Assembly (NCBI RefSeq): GCF_020682705.1
Contig: NZ_JAGTTN010000010.1
Coordinates: 30,320 to 94,319, forward strand
Direction: 5' to 3'
Length of the DNA: 64,000 bases
Origin: Microbacterium allomyrinae
GTDB lineage: Bacteria > Actinomycetota > Actinomycetes > Actinomycetales > Microbacteriaceae
Shown here: piece after piece, positions 60,070 to 64,000 of the stretch
Layout of the letters: each line of letters opens with the position of its first letter
Numbering within the stretch: the first letter of the stretch is position 1
Translations under genes and position numbers: made by a program
The notes under the pieces: model-generated
What the model saw: only the letters and a program-made list of their open reading frames with translations
Database searches by the model: none
What the model was told of the DNA's origin: nothing

Positions 60070-60462
60070 TCAGGTCGCCTCGGTGTCGTACGGGGGTGGC
60101 TGCTCCGACGGGCCGCGGAACGGCGAACGGACGGGCGGCGTGGACGGCGCCGCGGTCGACGTCACGGCTCCGGCCACCTCGGCCGCACGCACCGTCGCCA
60201 CCGGCGCATCGTCGAGCAGAGCTTCGCGGATGATCCGCCGCGGGTCGTACTGACGAGGATCGAGCGTGCGCCAATCGACATCGTCGAAGTCCTCGCCCAT
60301 CTCGTCGCGTACGCGAGTGCGTGCCGTCGAGAGCCAGTCGCGCGTACGGCGGGTGAAGCCCGCGAGGGACTCCGCATAGCGCGGCAGACGCTCGGGACCG
60401 ATGATGAGAGCCGCGACGAGACCGATCAGCAGCAGCTTCTCGATCGTGAGGCCGAAGAACAT
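60070..60462 (-). CDS. tatB: Sec-independent protein translocase subunit TatB
   Basis: 130 aa. One N-terminal transmembrane helix with Glu8 in MFFGLTIEKLLLIG (TatA usually lacks it) and the hinge IIGPERLPRYAE identify TatB. An amphipathic helix, AESLAGFTRRTRDWLSTARTR, follows, then a charged and Pro-rich tail. ATG 60462 is preceded by TAACCT at 6 nt. It is convergent with mrp (33 bp between stops) and divergent from the methyltransferase gene. TatA and TatC are not in the window. Confidence 0.9.
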   Translation of the reverse strand: MFFGLTIEKLLLIGLVAALIIGPERLPRYAESLAGFTRRTRDWLSTARTRVRDEMGEDFDDVDWRTLDPRQYDPRRIIREALLDDAPVATVRAAEVAGAVTSTAAPSTPPVRSPFRGPSEQPPPYDTEAT

Positions 60463-60468
60463 GACATC

Positions 60469-60474
60469 AGGTTA
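60469..60474 (-). promoter_or_regulatory. Leaderless -10 element for tatB
   Basis: TAACCT on the minus strand, 6 nt before the ATG at 60462. Confidence 0.5.
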
Positions 60475-60511
60475 CCCGTCGCGCCTGTGCTGCCTGCACC
60501 TCCGGGCCGCG

Positions 60512-60517
60512 TAGGCT
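60512..60517 (+). promoter_or_regulatory. -10 element for the O-methyltransferase
   Basis: TAGGCT; predicted start near 60524, followed by GGAGGA and the ATG at 60536, so a short leader with a ribosome site, unlike the leaderless genes nearby. Confidence 0.5.
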
Positions 60518-60535
60518 GACGGCGGAGGACTACGG

Positions 60536-61171
60536 ATGGGCGAGCAGAACGCGAACCAGCGGTTCGTCGACGAAGCGACGATCGAACCCGATCACATCGC
60601 GCGTGCTCGGGCGCACGCGCTCGAGCTCGGAGCAGCACCGATCAGCCCCGCCCTCGGCGCGCAGTGCGCGGTGCTCGCAGCGGCGTCGCAGGCGTTGAAC
60701 ATCGTCGAGATCGGCACCGGGGCCGGCGTCTCGGGCCTGTGGCTTCTCCGCGGTTCGCCGCGGGCGACCCTCACCACGATCGACAAGGAGCCGGAGCATC
60801 TCGGCGCTGCGCGCCAGGCGTTCTCGGAGGCACGGATCCCGCCCGCTCGCGCACGCTTCATCACGGGTCGTGCGGCCGAAGTGCTTCCCCGCATGAACGA
60901 AGCGTCATACGACATCGTGCTCGTCGACGCCGACCCCGAAGGGGTTATCGAGTATGTCGAGCACGGTCTGCGACTCGTCCGCGCCGGCGGCACGGTTCTC
61001 GTTCCCCGCGTTCTCGCGGGGGGCGCGGTGGCCGATCCCGTGCGTCGGGACGCGATCACGACGGCGTACCGCTCCCTCATCCAAGAGACCCAGGCATCGC
61101 CTGCGGTGATCGGCGCATTGTCGATCACCGGAGAGGGCCTTCTGCAGCTCACCACCATGCCCACCGACTGA
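60536..61171 (+). CDS. Class I SAM-dependent O-methyltransferase
   Basis: 211 aa. The SAM-binding motif VEIGTGAGVSGLWLL lies near residue 58, and DIVLVDADPEGVIEYVEHGLRL matches the metal-dependent caffeoyl-CoA-type O-methyltransferase family (PF01596). Substrate unknown. ATG 60536 has GGAGGA just upstream. It is divergent from tatB and convergent with the DUF3117 gene, with a long perfect hairpin between. Confidence 0.87.
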   Translation: MGEQNANQRFVDEATIEPDHIARARAHALELGAAPISPALGAQCAVLAAASQALNIVEIGTGAGVSGLWLLRGSPRATLTTIDKEPEHLGAARQAFSEARIPPARARFITGRAAEVLPRMNEASYDIVLVDADPEGVIEYVEHGLRLVRAGGTVLVPRVLAGGAVADPVRRDAITTAYRSLIQETQASPAVIGALSITGEGLLQLTTMPTD

Positions 61172-61252
61172 GCACGGGCTCGTCACGAGACCAGTCTCCC
61201 CGGCGAGACGTATGCGCCGCGCCAGGCATATCGGCGTATCAGGAAGCCAAAC

Positions 61253-61286
61253 GTGAACGGCCGGTCCCGAAGGACCGGCCGTTCAC
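61253..61286 (-). terminator. Terminator downstream of DUF3117 (possibly bidirectional)
   Basis: 15-bp perfect stem (61253-61267 with 61272-61286) with a four-base CGAA loop. On the minus strand it is followed by GTTTGGCTTCC. The methyltransferase gene ends 81 bp before it on the other strand. Confidence 0.85.
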
Positions 61287-61299
61287 GGAACAATGCGAC

Positions 61300-61473
61300 T
61301 TACGCTGCTTTGACGACGCCGCCCAGCACGTCGTAGAGCTCCTTGGCCTCAGCGTCGTTCACCGAGACGACGAGGCGGCCTCCACCCTCGAGCGGTACTC
61401 GCACGATGATGAGACGCCCCTCCTTCACGGCCTCCATCGGCCCGTCTCCGGTTCTCGGCTTCATGGCTGCCAT
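61300..61473 (-). CDS. DUF3117 small protein
   Basis: 57 aa, actinobacterial, unknown function. The start ATG-GCA-GCC-ATG-AAG gives MAAMKPRTGDGPMEAV, the family's standard N-terminus, followed by KEGRLIIVRVPLEGGGRLVV and a short helix, VNDAEAKELYDVLGG. An AAAGGGAG site stands just upstream. The second ATG (61464) is a possible alternative start, but the first gives the family form. It lies alone between two hairpin-ended transcripts. Confidence 0.9.
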   Translation of the reverse strand: MAAMKPRTGDGPMEAVKEGRLIIVRVPLEGGGRLVVSVNDAEAKELYDVLGGVVKAA

Positions 61474-61569
61474 TGCGGCTCCCTTTCATCGATGGTCTGC
61501 TGGTCAAGTTTATCGTGAGGCTGATGCGACCGGGCACGCCTTGGGGATAGCCGCGTCGGAATCTTTCGA

Positions 61570-62790
61570 TCACGGAACCTGCCAGGCGGCATTCCCGAGC
61601 GCGTACATGTTGTAGACCCACCACCACTGACCGATGACGCAGAGGGTGAGCACGCCCCCGCGCCATACCGGGGACTTCGGAACCGCGAACGCGCCCCACA
61701 GTGGCGAGAGCGGGACGAGGAGCCGGAAGAGGCTCGACTGCGGGAAGAACACGAGGAGCAGGTACACGAGATAGCTCGCACTCCACAGCCGAACCTCCAT
61801 ACCCAGCTTCTTGACGGCGGGAACGAACAGCAAAGCAGCGGCGGCCCCGAGCACGAGGACAGCGAGGGTCACGTATCCAAGTACCGGAGGGAGTTGCCAC
61901 ATCGTGCCGAACCAGAACTCGGCGCCGGTCACGAATCCCTCGAGGGGAGCGAAGGCCGCCTCGCCTGAGATCCAGTTGCGCCGCCATGCGAGTTCTGTGG
62001 CCAGATACGCCCCGGGCTCGCCCGTCACTGCAGCGGCAAGCAGCTGCCACGCGAACCCCGATGCTGCTGCGAGCAGCCCCAACGCCACGATGTGAAGGAT
62101 CTCTCGCGCAGCCAAAGGCTCGCGCGTGCGCCGGAACCAGCGCCACAGCCCGAAGAGCGCGAGGAACAGCGCGAACGCCAGCACACCCGGCCGAGTGAAG
62201 GCCATCAGCGGTATCAGCAGGTACAGCCAGCCGTAACGCCGTCTCATCACGCACCACAGCGCCAGGAAGAGCCAGAGCAGATTCAGAGACTCCGCATAGC
62301 CCACCTGGAACAGTGCAGCGAGCGGGCCGAAGGCGAAGAAGACGACCGCCCAGGTCGACGTCGTCGCATCGAGCCTGAGTCGCAGCAGATGGTAGAGAAC
62401 GAGGGATGCCGCGTACCCGGCCGCGATCGAGACGATGAACGCGCCTGCCGCCCAGCTTCCGAAAGGGAGTCCCACCACCTTCGCCAGGTATGCGAAGAGG
62501 GGCATGAATGCCCACGCGTTCTCGGCGATCTCGCCGGAATCGGTGCGTGGCAGTTCGGACGGATAGCCCGCCTCGGACAGGTACCAGTACCACTGGGAAT
62601 CCCATGCGGTGACGGCATCGCCGATGCCTGCCCCCTCCCCCAGGCGCGTACCCGAGGTGGCGAGTTCCGCCGCGAGGAAGAGGAACGCCGTCGTCACCAC
62701 CCGCGCAGTGAGATAGATCAGCCCGATCCGCAGCGCGATGCGCCCGCGACCGCCGACCGACACTGCGGGAGTCAGAGTCCCAGCAACCAC
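61570..62790 (-). CDS. Multispanning glycosyltransferase (mannosyltransferase-like, PIG-V type)
   Basis: 406 aa with about ten transmembrane segments. AWDSQWYWYLSEAGYPSELP at residues 62-81 has the DSQWYxxI-like loop of GT-C enzymes and the acidic Asp of the catalytic luminal loop. It probably uses a polyprenyl-phosphate sugar to modify surface glycans or proteins; the sugar is unknown. The start GTG 62790 overlaps dapE by 19 nt; GTG at 62763 is an alternative. It is translated after dapE on the same strand. No cytoplasmic domain. Confidence 0.75.
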   Translation of the reverse strand: MVAGTLTPAVSVGGRGRIALRIGLIYLTARVVTTAFLFLAAELATSGTRLGEGAGIGDAVTAWDSQWYWYLSEAGYPSELPRTDSGEIAENAWAFMPLFAYLAKVVGLPFGSWAAGAFIVSIAAGYAASLVLYHLLRLRLDATTSTWAVVFFAFGPLAALFQVGYAESLNLLWLFLALWCVMRRRYGWLYLLIPLMAFTRPGVLAFALFLALFGLWRWFRRTREPLAAREILHIVALGLLAAASGFAWQLLAAAVTGEPGAYLATELAWRRNWISGEAAFAPLEGFVTGAEFWFGTMWQLPPVLGYVTLAVLVLGAAAALLFVPAVKKLGMEVRLWSASYLVYLLLVFFPQSSLFRLLVPLSPLWGAFAVPKSPVWRGGVLTLCVIGQWWWVYNMYALGNAAWQVP

Positions 62791-63848
62791 GTGCGAAGGC
62801 CCACTTCGACCGCCTCGATCTGTGCGACGGGAACTCGCTCCTCGTCATGATGAGCGAGGTGCGGATCGCCCGGACCGTAGTTCACTGCGGGCACACCCAG
62901 CGCGCTGAACCGCGCCACGTCTGTCCAGCCGTACTTCGGCCGGGGCTCCGCACCCACGGCTGACAGGAACTCCCGCGCGAGCGGCGCGTCCAACCCCGGA
63001 CGGGCGCCGGCCGCCACATCGACGATGTCTACAGCGAACCCGTCGAACACGTCTCGGACGTGACGGGTGGCCTCCGCCACATCACGGCTCGGCGCGAAGC
63101 GGTAGTTGACCTCGACCTCGCAGAGATCGGGGATCACATTGCCCGCGACCCCGCCACGGATGCGCACCGCGTTGAGACCTTCTCGGTACACGAGACCTTC
63201 GACCTCGAGATCGCGCGGCTGATAGTGCGCGAGACGCTCGAGGATGGGCGCGGCCTTGTGGATCGCATTCTCGCCGATCCATGCCCGGGCGCTGTGCGCG
63301 CGTACGCCCTCGGTGCGGATGATTGCCCGGAGGTTTCCGTTGCAGCCACCCTCGACCTCGCCGTTGGACGGCTCCCCGAGAATCGCGAAGTCGCCCGCGA
63401 ACAGATCGGGCCGGGTGCGAGCGAGACGCGTCAACCCGTTGAGATCCGCGTCGACCTCTTCGTGGTCGTACCACATCCACGTGATGTCGACCCGGGGATC
63501 GGTGAGTTCTGCGGCCAGCTTGAGCTGCACGGCGACCCCCGCCTTCATATCGACAGTGCCACGGCCCCAGATGTACGCCGTGCCGTCCTCGACGATGTCA
63601 CGCGTGGGCACATTGTCGTTGATGGGGACAGTGTCGATATGGCCGGCGATCACCACGCGCTGCGCACGTCCCAGATGCGTCCGCGCCACGATGGTGTCGC
63701 CATCGCGGTAGACGTCCAGGTGCGGAAGTCCGCTGATCGCAGCGAAGATCGCGTCTGCGAGCCCCGTCTCATCACCGGAGACACTCGGAATGTCGCAGAT
63801 CGTGCGAGTGAGGTCTACAGCAGATTCGGTCAGTTCGAGCGACGGCAT
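62772..63848 (-). CDS. dapE: Succinyl-diaminopimelate desuccinylase
   Basis: 358 aa M20-family metallohydrolase in lysine and meso-diaminopimelate synthesis. Zinc ligands are in VVIAGHIDTVP, RGTVDMKAGVAVQL, YDHEEVDADLNGL, LGEPSNGEVEGG and the C-terminal DPHLAHHDEERVP; the central dimerisation domain lies around residues 180-290. ATG 63848 follows TAGACT by 6 nt on the minus strand, so it is probably leaderless. Its stop overlaps the glycosyltransferase start. A terminator of the rrn operon stands just upstream. Confidence 0.93.
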   Translation of the reverse strand: MPSLELTESAVDLTRTICDIPSVSGDETGLADAIFAAISGLPHLDVYRDGDTIVARTHLGRAQRVVIAGHIDTVPINDNVPTRDIVEDGTAYIWGRGTVDMKAGVAVQLKLAAELTDPRVDITWMWYDHEEVDADLNGLTRLARTRPDLFAGDFAILGEPSNGEVEGGCNGNLRAIIRTEGVRAHSARAWIGENAIHKAAPILERLAHYQPRDLEVEGLVYREGLNAVRIRGGVAGNVIPDLCEVEVNYRFAPSRDVAEATRHVRDVFDGFAVDIVDVAAGARPGLDAPLAREFLSAVGAEPRPKYGWTDVARFSALGVPAVNYGPGDPHLAHHDEERVPVAQIEAVEVGLRTWLLGL

Positions 63849-63854
63849 CCCTCG

Positions 63855-63860
63855 AGTCTA
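63855..63860 (-). promoter_or_regulatory. Leaderless -10 element for dapE
   Basis: TAGACT on the minus strand, 6 nt before the ATG at 63848. Confidence 0.55.
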
Positions 63861-63885
63861 CCGAGCGATGACATGCGTGTTAACG

Positions 63886-63919
63886 CGAAATGGCCACCCT
63901 GCGTTGGGTGGCCATTTCG
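63886..63919 (-). terminator. Terminator of the rRNA operon
   Basis: 14-bp perfect stem (63886-63899 with 63906-63919) just after the 5S rRNA 3' end on the minus strand. It separates the rrn operon from dapE. Confidence 0.85.
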
Positions 63920-63928
63920 GTAATGGAA

Positions 63929-64000
63929 GTCCGGCGGTGTCCTACTCTCCCACAGGGTCCCCCCTGCAGTACCATCGGCGCTGAGAGGCTTAGCTTCCGG
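63929..64000 (-). rRNA. rrf: 5S ribosomal RNA, 3' part (gene continues past window)
   Basis: The minus strand reads CCGGAAGCTAAGCC, then GCGCCGATGGTACTGCA and GGGAGAGTAGGACACCGCCG, the conserved loop and 3' half of actinobacterial 5S rRNA. The 5' part is beyond the right edge, and 23S and 16S genes are expected upstream of it. The 3' end is placed at about 63929. Confidence 0.93.

Overview
The window is high-GC DNA from an actinobacterium, most likely Microbacteriaceae and probably Microbacterium or a close relative. Supporting signs are the actinobacteria-restricted families (DUF3039, DUF3107, DUF3117, UPF0182, DUF2342, the AdnA/AdnB helicase-nuclease pair), a C50-type carotenoid operon with split lycopene cyclase genes, many GTG starts, and more than twenty TANNNT -10 hexamers placed 6-8 nt before a start codon, which is the actinobacterial leaderless-mRNA arrangement. 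No mobile element, prophage or CRISPR array was seen; this looks like ordinary chromosome, coding on both strands and about 95 percent genic.

Layout. 0-9 kb: the end of an ATP-dependent DNA ligase, a cation diffusion facilitator, the murI-rph-rdgB group, nicotinate phosphoribosyltransferase, DUF3039, and an ABC exporter whose ATPase carries a long acidic N-terminal extension. 9-18.3 kb: a cell-surface polymer region with a cytidylyltransferase-like enzyme, three CDP-glycerol glycerophosphotransferase-family proteins and a family-2 glycosyltransferase, together with a maltokinase-like gene and small unknown genes. 18.3-22.8 kb: an HtrA protease, an aminotransferase, a nitrilase-family hydrolase and a DUF6328 membrane protein. 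22.8-22.96 kb: an initiator tRNA and its terminator. 23-29.2 kb: a MarR-type regulator divergent from idi-crtE-crtB-crtI-crtYe-crtYf-crtEb, which should turn isopentenyl diphosphate into a cyclic C50 carotenoid. 29.2-39.9 kb: UPF0182, a PDZ/Lon-like protease, a DUF2342 metalloprotease, an orphan cyclodehydratase-like E1 domain, a UvrD helicase, NudC and a degenerate phosphotransferase. 39.9-46.4 kb: AdnB and AdnA. 46.5-50.3 kb: DUF3107, a small membrane protein, a ferritin-like protein, a DEAD-box helicase and a SHOCT membrane protein. 50.3-57 kb: PHP and EEP hydrolases, an Xaa-Pro aminopeptidase, a gamma-glutamyltransferase-like enzyme, an alpha/beta hydrolase and a stress protein. 57-61.5 kb: an MgtE-N/CBS protein, DUF1003, Mrp, TatB, an O-methyltransferase and DUF3117. 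61.5-64 kb: a multispanning mannosyltransferase-like protein, dapE and, at the right edge, the 3' part of a 5S rRNA gene on the minus strand, so an rrn operon lies just outside.

The genes work together in four visible groups. The carotenoid operon is tightly coupled: five of its six junctions are 4-nt start/stop overlaps, and a palindrome sits between it and its putative repressor. The teichoic-acid-like enzymes form a loose cluster on both strands. AdnA/AdnB and the separate UvrD helicase are DNA repair functions. MgtE-N/DUF1003/Mrp form a 4-nt-overlapping operon. The most interesting items are the operator that overlaps both divergent -10 boxes at crt, the pervasive leaderless promoters, the orphan cyclodehydratase overlapping the helicase gene tail to tail, a catalytically degenerate phosphotransferase, the disordered acidic extension on the ABC ATPase, and an over-used GGATGC/GCATCC word. 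All family assignments rest on reading motifs by eye; no database search was possible.
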